This document shows, piece by piece, positions 10,406-19,221 of a stretch of 64,000 nucleotides of DNA. Source of the stretch: Sanderia malayensis (lineage: Eukaryota; Cnidaria; Scyphozoa; Semaeostomeae; Pelagiidae); NCBI GenBank assembly GCA_013076295.1, contig RQOL01000699.1, positions 3,844,001 through 3,908,000 of the forward strand, read 5' to 3'. The position numbers and the translations under genes are program-made. Each line of letters starts with the position of its first letter. The stretch's first letter is position 1. The notes under the pieces were generated by a model, which worked only from the letters and a program-made list of their open reading frames with translations, did not search any database and was not told the DNA's origin.

Positions 10406-10963
10406 TCATTGCCCTTTTCTTCTCTTTGCTCTTATCTGATTTCCAAGCCATTCCAAACCTTCGAGCAAGCCCGCACCCTTTACGGCACTCGTAGCTTGAA
10501 TATACCAGTTTCTATTCCGCAACAGTAGCAAGCCCAGTTTATCAGTGAGCTCAGCTGTTGTCATAACACCAGGGAGATCTTGTTTGTTCGCGTAAACGAG
10601 AAGAGTGGAGTTCTTCAATTCGTCCTCTTTCAGTAGACGAAACAACTCTGCCTTCGCCTCTATAACCCTGTCTCTATCATTGCTATCGACAACGAATATA
10701 ATGCCGTCTGTCTCTTGGTAGTACAGCCTCCACAGCGCGCGTATCTTGTCCTGTCCCCCGATGTCCCAGACTGTGAAGTTCACGTTCTTGTGCTCAACTG
10801 TCTCTACGTTGAAACCAACGGTTGGTATCGTTGTCACAAGCTCGTCGAGTTTGAAGTGATAAAGAATTGTTGTCTTACCCGCTGCGTCTAGTCCAACCAT
10901 CAGTAATCGGCATTCTTGCTTGCAAAAATACCTCGAAAACAACCTTGCTACTGCGTTACCCAT
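10406..10963 (-). CDS. ARF-family small GTPase (ARF1-like), intronless
   Basis: 185 residues starting [10 protein letters not shown] prefer this ATG over the one eight codons upstream because it places a myristoylatable Gly at position 2 and gives ARF numbering. G1 is GLDAAGKT (24-31), switch I contains [10 protein letters not shown], switch II WDIGGQ (66-71), and the guanine-specificity motif NKQD is at 126-129, all at canonical ARF positions. The G5 loop reads TSAVKG rather than the usual CATSGDG. ARFs recruit coat proteins and lipid enzymes to Golgi membranes in their GTP form. Four residues longer than human ARF1, with a basic RAKRRKGQ tail. The whole gene is one exon in a region where most genes have introns, so it may be an old retrocopy, but it is open and all motifs are intact. 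Confidence 0.95.
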   Translation of the reverse strand: MGNAVARLFSRYFCKQECRLLMVGLDAAGKTTILYHFKLDELVTTIPTVGFNVETVEHKNVNFTVWDIGGQDKIRALWRLYYQETDGIIFVVDSNDRDRVIEAKAELFRLLKEDELKNSTLLVYANKQDLPGVMTTAELTDKLGLLLLRNRNWYIQATSAVKGAGLLEGLEWLGNQIRAKRRKGQ

Positions 10964-11656
10964 ATCACACCAATAGGTATTCCCCAATAGATGTGTATAT
11001 TTTCTTAATATATTTTTCTTGCTGTTTCTCTTAACATCTTATACGGTTTTCCGAGCCATCTAAATTTTACTGTGGTGACCCTAAAGCTCAAAAGATCAAT
11101 AATTAGGTAGTCAGCAATACAATATCTGACAGGTATCAGTGAGTTCGGTGTTACGCGGGTTGTACAGTTCCACGCAACCGCAGCGTACGCTGTTATGGGT
11201 GCGCAGGCTCTTTTGGTTTGTCGTGACAAACCAAAAGATTTCCAGCAGGAGTATTTGCTTGGAATTTCTGTTATTTATTAAAGTTCTGTTGCTTACTAAG
11301 TTTTATACACGTTTTCCATTCTATAATTGTGGATCAACACTTGGCACAAACAATTTCATGATTTGTTTCTTATTTTCGGGATCTAAAATTACCATATTGT
11401 TTTGAAGTTGAGCATTTTTGGACGGATATAAACCCAGACGTCACGAAAAACCCATGCAGATCAAAATGAAAAAGTTATACAATTTTTCCAAACAAATATC
11501 AACAAAATTCTTGATATTCTCAAAGACCATGCCGTGCAAATGTAAGCTAAAGTCAATGGGCTCTTTTTAAATATTATCGAGCTTGATGCTAAAGTTTCTT
11601 GAATTGTTTGCCGTCTTGGGGTTTACTTTACGTCATCGTGTCACGTTTTGTTTCAG
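10964..11656. other. Region between ARF and the orphan (+) exon; upstream exons not found
   Basis: It should hold the ARF promoter and possibly 5' exons of the plus-strand gene ending at 11871. I could not find an exon with a start codon and the needed phase. Confidence 0.5.
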
Positions 11657-11871
11657 GAAAAACTTACGAGACCGCGATGAGAAATAGACACGAACACGGA
11701 CACGAACACGCAAGCGATGAAAGGCAGGGGGAACAAGGAGAAGAAACAAACGCTGAAATTACTGAAGATGATTTTATGAAAGCAATTGACGAAGCAGCCA
11801 GTAGACATGATGTTCAAAGGGCGTTTTGGGATGACCAATTAAAACAGATGAACAGATGGGCTAATCTTTGA
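11657..11871 (+). CDS. Last exon of an unidentified gene
   Basis: A clear acceptor (TTTGTTTCAG ending at 11656) opens a frame (first two bases complete a codon) that runs to TGA at 11869-11871, about 70 residues. The sequence is His/Glu-rich (HEHGHEHAS), then acidic, then a helix-like tail ending QLKQMNRWANL. I do not recognise the family. It converges on PIN4, with about 200 bp between stops. Upstream exons are not identified, so this is a partial call. Confidence 0.45.
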
Positions 11872-12069
11872 ATTATAACAAGATCACAAAAACTGACCCA
11901 CCACTTTATCACTGTGCAATTAAATCACACAGTCCCTGATGTCATTATGGCTTGGCAACAGGAATTTACCTACTTTTTCAAGATATTCAAGATCTTAATA
12001 TACTGGATGATGAAATATAAGTATAAAGAAATGCAGGGCTGTTCTCAGCGAAAATATTCTATTTAAAAT

Positions 12070-12872
12070 TCATTTTTTTCCTTCAATCATAATTATGTGG
12101 TAGCCAAATTTAGTCTTAACGGGTCGATCAGTGTATTTTGGTTTGTCAACAGTACTTGGTTGTAGAGCGAATGCTGCATCTTGGAATGGTCCAACCTAGG
12201 AAGGGAGAAAAATATCTCAGATTGGTTCTTTGTCATAGTACTGTCACTAATAAAAGGGTTTACATGTCAGGTCTTATGCTGATACTCAATTCAATGTTTT
12301 AAACAGAGTCTATGAGGGTTTATTTACCATTGAGCCCCTTGTCATCCAGCCAAGATCACCCTAAGAAAAAATAAATAAAAATCATTGCAAATTTTTATGT
12401 AAATATGATCATATAATGTTATACAAACTATCATTGCATTGTAGACTTCTTTGTTTGTATTCTGCACACCATCTTCCCCCTCTTCTGCTGACCCCCAAAG
12501 TACAAAAAGAGCCCCAACCAACTTACCCCTTGTCTGGCTTTGTCTTCACTGTATGCTGTTGCAACTTCACTGAACTTTTGTCCCGCTTTTATCTTCTCCA
12601 TCGCTTCCATACATTTCGAATGCTTTTCACACAAAATATGTCTCACCTAAAAAATCAAAACATTTTAGGCCCGGCCGAAAAGTAAGGTTCCACGTCTGCT
12701 GACCCAAGACACAAGACGCAAAACCTACCTTGACTGAAGTTCCTCCCGCAGATTTTTGTTTGCCGCCTTTGCTTTCCTCTTCAGCCGAAGCTTTGGCCCC
12801 TTTTCCTCCCTTACCCCCTTTTGCTCCTTTTCCAGAATCAGCACCACCTTTCCCTTTGTTTTTTGGTGGCAT
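12070..12872 (-). CDS. PIN4: PIN4 / parvulin-14 peptidyl-prolyl isomerase
   Basis: Four exons on the minus strand: 12729-12872, 12527-12646, 12328-12360 and 12070-12195, all phase 0 with GT-AG borders, giving 140 residues. The N-terminus is a basic Gly/Lys-rich tail ([10 protein letters not shown] and repeats of GKG) as in human Par14. The rotamase domain starts VRHILCEKH and carries [28 protein letters not shown] and the final [10 protein letters not shown]. Parvulin-14 catalyses prolyl isomerisation, binds DNA and chromatin, and takes part in pre-rRNA processing. Length is close to human PIN4 (131 residues). Its promoter region carries a sequence also found, inverted, upstream of the 15213 gene. 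Confidence 0.97.
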
Positions 12873-12959
12873 TATTCCCTGCTAAAAGGCGATATTTTCT
12901 TCGCAGGTCCAATGCTTTTGCACATGTGATGGGCCTAGTCGATGAGGGCCTAACTGTGA

Positions 12960-13048
12960 GCCTCTCATAGAGATAGGATATATACTAAACTAGAGTGCGA
13001 ACGAGGCTCCGGAAAGGTGACCCTTTTCGGCCATCTTGTTGACGGGAG
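12960..13048 (-). promoter_or_regulatory. PIN4 upstream block, inverted copy of 15009-15110
   Basis: It shares with 15009-15110, in inverted orientation, the segments CTCCCGTCAACAAGATGG and CTCTAGTTTAGTATATATCC plus flanking 'cctatctctat'. Read toward PIN4 the order is the same as read toward the 15213 gene. AAGATGG resembles a YY1 site. Either a duplicated core promoter or the terminal repeat of a 2.1-kb element. Confidence 0.6.
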
Positions 13049-14422
13049 TTTTGACGGGTAAAAGTACTGATTTCAATGCGTAAATGCCTATCACCATAGG
13101 CAAAACATGGATTTTTAGTATGATCCAGTAAAATTTAAAGACTGAGAAGCAACGAATGGTAAAGGAGAGACCTTTTCACACAACTTTTGAACGTCTGGAC
13201 GTCGTGGAAGGTACAGTATTTTTTGTTTTATTTTAGTATGTAAGCTTAAGAAGTAGTGGAGACGCATGGGAGGGCCCTGTCCCATAAAAACAGAAGAGAC
13301 ATAAAACATACACATAACAATTTTTATTAATGAACATTGGAACAGGGCAATTTTAACATACATAATGAATTGGTTTGGTAAAATAAATCTTTTGATTATT
13401 TCATACAACCGAGAACCGACCACCACTTGTTTTCTTTTTGAGAATCGCCCTGTTGTTGCTGCATTTGTATCCATCATATCATTCATAGCATAGAAATAAA
13501 TGCTATTGACAGCTTCTAAGACCTGTTTTGCATGCTCGATATTACTACAAGGTCGATATTCGGATTTTTTTTCAGTATCAGCAAATTAAACTTTAGTTGT
13601 TATGATTTATTTTAGGCCCGGCGCCTTCTGGAGCAAGGAGCGCCACCGCAGAGACCAGAAAGGCTTGTTTATATCGAGGAAATTACAGTAAAAACAACTG
13701 AAGTACGGTCGAAAAATGCGAGTTCTTCGCATCATGGATGACATGAAAATCAGCAGATAAAGAACTGAAAATTGCTCAGAATGGTAAACTGGATAGCAAC
13801 ACAATTGCTGTTATGAAGGCTGCCTGCATGTGTGGAGCCGGAGCGGGAGGCGGGACATGAAGGACGGGATCAACAACTTAAAGGCGTGGAAACATCCAGA
13901 CAAAGTTAAAATAACGCAAATTTTAGTTCAAAAATAGGACAAAAATCATATTTTTATTGTATTGTGTTGATTTTGTTTTCATTTTATTTCAAATATTTTT
14001 ACAAAACGGATTTCTCTTTGTATTTTTCAATTGTCTTCATATCATTTGATAGATTGGCCTAAGATCCTAAAAAAGCCTGTTGCTCTGTTCATTCTTGTTA
14101 GATTTTTGTCATTCTTGCTTCAGATCAATATAAAAATAGATTATTTTGTTCACCACCCCAATACGTTGTTATTTGTATGAGGAAAAATCAGAAAACTAAG
14201 AAACAATTTTGGCCTACGAAAAAAGTCAAGAGATTTTCAAGTACTTACAAATTGACAAAATGTAGACATTTGCAGTATTTGACAGAAATTTTTATACCAT
14301 AGACAGGTTTCCACATACATACTTATTTAGAAACTGGTAAAAACTTTGGAATTTAGTTTTCAAATCACGCTATAAGCTTTAAATTTAAACTTTAGGTGAG
14401 CTCCAGACATTGCCGTGCCTTG
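13049..14422. other. Gene-free spacer
   Basis: AT-rich sequence between the inverted blocks. The open frames here show no family resemblance or splice structure. A GC-richer patch near 13610-13860 has no feature I can name. Confidence 0.5.
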
Positions 14423-14984
14423 CAGTGTTCTCACTCTCCTTCATGTAAAATTCCTCAGATTTTCACGAAAAATTCCTCAGATTTCCTGAAAATTCCTCAG
14501 AATTACAATATCCTGTTTCTACAACCCCTACACTGCGAAAATGAATGTCTTTAGAGGTGTATGAAATACGAATAAGGAAAATAAATTGTAAAAATGATAC
14601 AAGTTGTAAATAAGGAAAAATTGTAAAGTCTTATTCGCTCCGTCAAAAGCAATGCAACTGATGCTGAGGCTCTTGATATTTCAATTCAATTCATTTGAAT
14701 TCAAGCTTTTGATGAGCTTCGGACACTTGGAAAAAACTCAAAGGGCTATCGAGCATGATGATAGCTCATGCGGATTATGCTGATTCACACGTTTTTCGTA
14801 TCTTTATAGATCTATCTGGTCTTTTGCTTGCTTTATATCAAAGGTTTCGATACTTCTCAGGAAATCTGAGGAGTTATGAAAAATTCCTCAGATTTTCCTT
14901 AAAAACAGAAATTCCTCAGAAAAATCCTCAAAAAGGTCAAAAATTCCTCATTTTGAGGAATTTTCCTCAGAAGTGAGTACACTG
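14423..14984. mobile_element. hAT-like non-autonomous element (562 bp)
   Basis: Begins CAGTGTTCTCACT and ends with the near inverse (AGTGAGTACACTG). An exact 8-bp target duplication, GTGCCTTG, flanks it at 14415-14422 and 14985-14992. The interior has many copies of AAATTCCTCAG in both orientations near each end and no transposase frame. An 8-bp duplication with CAGTG ends is the signature of hAT elements. Confidence 0.85.
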
Positions 14985-15008
14985 GTGCCTTGAATATTTT
15001 CGCAACTT

Positions 15009-15110
15009 CTCCCGTCAACAAGATGGCGCACAAAGTTTCAGCCTCGCTATGACCGAAACAATAGGAGTTAGCTCTCTAGTTTAGTATATATCCTATCTCT
15101 ATGGAGCCTC
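15009..15110 (+). promoter_or_regulatory. Upstream block of the BPL_N-like gene, inverted copy of 12960-13048
   Basis: Lies about 100-200 bp before the ATG at 15213. It contains a YY1-like AAGATGGCG and the shared 'ctctagtttagtatatatcc'. See 12960-13048. Confidence 0.6.
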
Positions 15111-15212
15111 TTTAGCGTGAGGAATGGTATTGCTTCCGAGGCAACTTTGAGAAAAACTTTCAGTTTCATCTTAAATTTATTGCATTGAAGGATTGAAAGA
15201 AGCAAAGCAAAT

Positions 15213-16031
15213 ATGCCAGGCAATGTAAAGAAAATACTCGTTTATAACGATGAAGGAGTTTCATCAGTTGATATTCTTATCAAATCGTTAAATTCAGCAT
15301 TAAATACCGTATTAGAGAAAGAAAATTACAATCTTATCATTGTATCAGCACATGACTTGAAATGTCTGCAAACTTTTGATGGTGCAGTTTTGCTAATAAT
15401 TCCAGGTGGTAGAGATCTTCCTTACGTCGAAAAATTGAATGGAGATGGCACATTGAATATTCAAAAATTTGTTTGCAATGGAGGAGCTTACTTGGGGATA
15501 TGTGCCGGTGCATATTTCGGATCAGAATTTTGTGACTTTGAAAAAGGTACGGACATGGAAGTATGCGGAGAGAGGTTTTTGAAATTCTTCCCCGGAATAG
15601 CAAGTGGGTGTGTATTTCCTGGGTTCGAATATGGCACCGAAAATGCCTCACAGATAGTTGATGTAAAAATAAGTAAAGAATTCATGAATTGTTTCTCTTC
15701 AACAGAGGAAGAAAATGTTTTTCCTTGCTATTACAATGGTGGTTGCGAGTTTATTTCCTTCAATAACACAAATACAACAAACAATGTTGAAATAATTGCA
15801 AAATACAATGATATGTCTAATAAAAATGCAATTGTCCTGAGTAAAGTTGGAATGGGAAAAGCGTTACTCTCGGGAGTGCATCCAGAAATGTATTACGAAC
15901 ATTTAGACACATCAAAATTTTCAGGACATGAGGAGAAACTTGACTTGCTGAAAAAATCATCCCAGAAGCAGCAAGCTCTATTTCATGGACTGATGAAAAT
16001 TATTCTGCAAGAGTCCTCCTCCAAGACATGA
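15213..16031 (+). CDS. Free-standing biotin-protein-ligase N-terminal (GATase1-like) domain protein
   Basis: 272 residues in one exon. The fold resembles the BPL_N domain, the class I glutamine-amidotransferase-like domain that precedes the catalytic part of eukaryotic biotin-protein ligases. Visible motifs are KILVYNDEGVS at the start, IIPGGRDLPY, a nucleophile elbow GICAGAYFGS with Cys97, and GVHPE with His223 and Glu225, so the Cys-His-Glu triad is complete. There is no biotin-ligase catalytic or C-terminal domain after it; the protein stops about 45 residues after HPE. The substrate is unknown. The absence of introns would fit retroposition or lateral acquisition, but base composition looks like the neighbours. 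Converges on MED11. Confidence 0.85.
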   Translation: MPGNVKKILVYNDEGVSSVDILIKSLNSALNTVLEKENYNLIIVSAHDLKCLQTFDGAVLLIIPGGRDLPYVEKLNGDGTLNIQKFVCNGGAYLGICAGAYFGSEFCDFEKGTDMEVCGERFLKFFPGIASGCVFPGFEYGTENASQIVDVKISKEFMNCFSSTEEENVFPCYYNGGCEFISFNNTNTTNNVEIIAKYNDMSNKNAIVLSKVGMGKALLSGVHPEMYYEHLDTSKFSGHEEKLDLLKKSSQKQQALFHGLMKIILQESSSKT

Positions 16032-16037
16032 ACCAGG

Positions 16038-16591
16038 TTATTCATTGGGTGATTGTGAAGAAAACTCTCCTATTTTTTTTATTTTTGATTTAACAATCTG
16101 TGTCTTCCATACATCCAACTCGTAACTTTTTTCTGATGAATATAACGATCCTTCGTGAGGTTGACTTGTTGTTACTTGACTCATATAATTAATCTGTTCC
16201 AATAGATTTCTTTCAATATCTTCCAGTTTCTTTATAAATTCCGTCGTATTTCTAGTTATGGTATCCTCGGACGGAGCTTCTTTTGCCAGTTCGCCAAGAG
16301 CAATTGAAGCACATTTTATTACCTCAGTAATATCCTAAATTAAAATAAAATGCGTTTATGTTTGTCGGGCACTTGCAGGAGACAAGAGTTCATTGCGACG
16401 AGAAAACAAATGACCTGTGGCCTAAAGTCATATCTCACTATCTATGCGTCTGTTATAGGTTCGCATAAATTCTTTAAGGTAACTACCTCATCGTTTAAGC
16501 TAAGCAAGTGGTATTTGAAACGTAATATGCAAACCTGTTCTGTCTCTTCTAGCTGTCGTAGCCTTTCTTCAACACTGGCAGTGGAAGACAT
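16038..16591 (-). CDS. MED11: Mediator complex subunit 11
   Basis: Two exons: 16535-16591 and 16038-16334, phase 0, giving 117 residues, the same length as human MED11. Exon 1 is MSSTASVEERLRQLEETEQ, matching the 'ERLRALE' helix. Exon 2 carries helices separated by the family signature QPHEGSLYSS. MED11 is a head-module subunit of Mediator, pairs with MED22, and contacts TFIIH and RNA polymerase II. Its stop codon lies 6 bp from the stop of the convergent BPL_N-like gene, so the 3' UTRs must overlap. The 5' side runs straight into the first unit of the tandem array at 16632, which therefore overlaps its promoter. Confidence 0.95.
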
Positions 16592-16631
16592 TTTGTTTGG
16601 TATGATTATGATGTATACTATCAACCATACA

Positions 16632-17990
16632 CTGTGAGTAGCATTACGTCATGTATACTCCTGCGCAGTAACCTATATATGGCACTGCGCATACACACCC
16701 ACCTTTACGGCCTCTAACCCTAGCCCTAACCCTAACTCTAACCCTAACCAATACACCATACGCTGTGAGTAGCATTACGTCATGTATACTCCTGCGCAGT
16801 GGCCTATATATGGCACTGCGCATACACACCCACCTTTAGGGCCTCTAACCCTAGCCCTAATCCTAACCCTAACCCTAGCCCTGATCCTAACTAATAGACC
16901 ATACACTGTGAGTAGCATTACGTCATGTATACTCCTGCGCAGTGGCCTATATATGGCACTGCGCATACACACCCACCTTTAGGGCCTCTAACCCTAGCCC
17001 TAATCCTAACCCTAGCCCTGATCCTAACTAATAGACCATACACTGTCAGTAGCATTACGTCATGTATAATCCTGCGCAGTGGCCTATATATGACATTGCG
17101 CATACACACCCACCTTTAGGGCCTCTAACCCTAGCCCCAATCCTAACCCTAACCCTTACTCTAACCCTAACCGATACACAATACCCTGTCAGTAGTATAC
17201 GTCATGTATGCTCCTGCGCAGTGGCCCATATATGGCACTGCGCATACACATCCACCTTTACGGCCTCTAACCCTAGCCCTAACCCTAACTCTAACCCTAA
17301 CCAATACACCATACGCTGTGAGTAGCATTACGTCATGTATACTCCTGCGCAGTGGCCTATATATGGCACTGCGCATACACACCCACCTTTACGGCCTCTA
17401 ACCCTAGCCCTAACCCTAACTCTAACCCTAACCAATACACCATACGCTGTGAGTAGCATTACGTCATGTATACTCCTGCGCAGTGGCCTATATATGGCAC
17501 TGCGCATACACACCCACCTTTACGGCCTCTAACCCTAGCCCTAACCCTAACTCTAACCCTAACCAATACACCATACGCTGTGAGTAGCATTACGTCATGT
17601 ATACTCCTGCGCAGTGGCCTATATATGGCACTGCGCATACACACCCACCTTTAGGGCCTCTAACCCTAGCCCTAACTCTAACCCTTACTCTAACCCTAAC
17701 CGATACACAATACCCTGTCAGTGGTATACGTCATGTATGCTCCTTCACACTGGCCTAAATATGGCACTGCGCATACACACCCACCTTTAGGGCCTCTAAC
17801 CCTAGCCCCAATCCTAACTCTAACCCTTACTCTAACCCTAACCGATACACAATACCCTGTCAGTGGTATACGTCATGTATGCTCCTTCACACTGGCCTAA
17901 ATATGGCACTGCGCATACACACCCACGTTTTCGGCTTCTAACCCCAACCCTTACCCTAATCCTAACCAAAGTTACCCTGACCATTGCTAT
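16632..17990. repeat. Ten-unit tandem satellite with telomere-type CCCTAA tracts and promoter-like motifs
   Basis: Units begin at about 16632, 16763, 16906, 17043, 17186, 17316, 17447, 17578, 17715 and 17857, so the period is 130-143 bp. Each has four parts: CTGTGAGTAGCATTACGTCATG (or a variant, with ACGTCA, a CREB/ATF half-site), a near palindrome of about 30 bp (TGCGCAGTG...TATATA...CACTGCGCA, with NRF1-like TGCGCA arms), ACACCCACCTTTAGGGCCTC, and a CCCTAA/CCCTAG tract of 30-50 bp that accounts for the length differences. The three units starting 17316-17578 are almost identical, suggesting recent expansion. The long open frames on both strands follow from the periodicity and are not genes. 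Confidence 0.95.
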
Positions 17991-18990
17991 CAACAGGCCA
18001 AGGTAGACTTGTTGCACGAGTCTCGATTGAGTGCAAGCACATCGAGACTCGTTTTCTAACAGTAAGAAAAGTGGGCAAATTTGGAAGCTTCGTTCCGAAA
18101 AATTCTGGTCTGTAAAATACCTTAACCGTAACAAAGAAATTTGTCGCCGACCGGGCAGAGCGGCGCGCTGTTTTTGTTTTATTGTTGTACTACTCTTTGC
18201 AGCAAGTCATTGGTTAAAAACATGAACACATAATGGTTATTTAAATCCACAGAGGCGCATTCATATTATTCTTGGTAAGTTTATTGTCTTACTTTGTGCA
18301 TGCAGTAATTTAGGTACCTACTCAAAATCACACTAAAAATAGGCCAATTGCGAAAACAATAATGTCATGTCGAGCTCAATATTTTGCACAAATTGTTCTA
18401 CAATCAAAGATAAATTAGAAAACTGTAAGTTTCAATGAGTAAAATTACAATTAAGTTTTAAAAATTTCAGCCACAGCTTTTTTGCCTTCAAATTCGTTGT
18501 CAACGAGAGGAGTGAAAACAACAAAATTCGATATTTTTGTTTATTAATGTTTTTGAATTTTTTTAGGTGAATTTGCATTCAAATGAATGAAGCAAAGACC
18601 AAGTGGAGACAAGTTAGTTAAATTTTGGACAGTATTTATTATTTACTTACAACAAAGACTTTAGTTTAATAAGAAGAGAAACAATAAAAACGATTTTTCG
18701 CAAAGTCCTTCCAGTAAAGTTGTATTATACTTTGTATTCACTTGTGGCATAGCTTTAGATCATGTAATTTGGTAGAACTTTTATCAAAATTGCAATTTGA
18801 TTACGTGATTACGTTCACTTACGTTGTTTATTTATTACACAGCCTCTTTTTATTCAACTTTTTGTAACATAAATATGCAAAGTTACAAAATTGTAGCGGT
18901 CGCTTTGTTTCATTATTTCGAAAATTCCCGGCTTTTAATTCTCAGTGATGAAACTGTGGAAAATCCAGAATTCAGAACAAAATAAAAATT
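17991..18990. other. Intergenic, AT-rich; small hairpin at 18016-18052
   Basis: The only structure seen is a 12-bp inverted repeat, acgagtctcgat / atcgagactcgt, at 18016-18027 and 18041-18052. No gene recognised. Confidence 0.6.
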
Positions 18991-18999
18991 TGCAATGTT

Positions 19000-19221
19000 G
19001 ACCAATCAGAATGCCGGTTATCAAATCCCTGCAATTTGATTGGCTCCGCCAACTTCTTGGCGGAGCAGCCCACTTTTTTAACTGTTAGTAAATAAGTCCC
19101 TGTACGGAGTTGTCCAACGAACGTATCACAGGGACGCAATGCAGTGAGTCTAAGGCCAAGGTCCGCCTTGTGCGCTAAAAAGGTGGGAGAGTGTAGGGCA
19201 ATTGATTCAATAAGTTTTAAA
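19000..19221 (+). promoter_or_regulatory. GPALPP1 promoter region with two CCAAT boxes and a hairpin
   Basis: CCAAT lies at about 19001-19010 and its inverse ATTGG near 19039, followed by a 10-bp stem (GCTCCGCCAA / TTGGCGGAGC, 4-base loop) around 19044-19067. The start codon itself sits in AAAATGGCGGAC, a YY1-type element, typical of TATA-less housekeeping genes. Functional roles are inferred. Confidence 0.45.

Noticed and set aside
16644..17654. Nine or more 60-90 residue frames on both strands
   Set aside because: They repeat with the satellite period and exist only because the unit happens to stay open.
16632..17990. A true chromosome end (telomere)
   Set aside because: The CCCTAA tracts are short, interrupted and embedded in 130-143 bp units with genes on both sides, so this is interstitial satellite.
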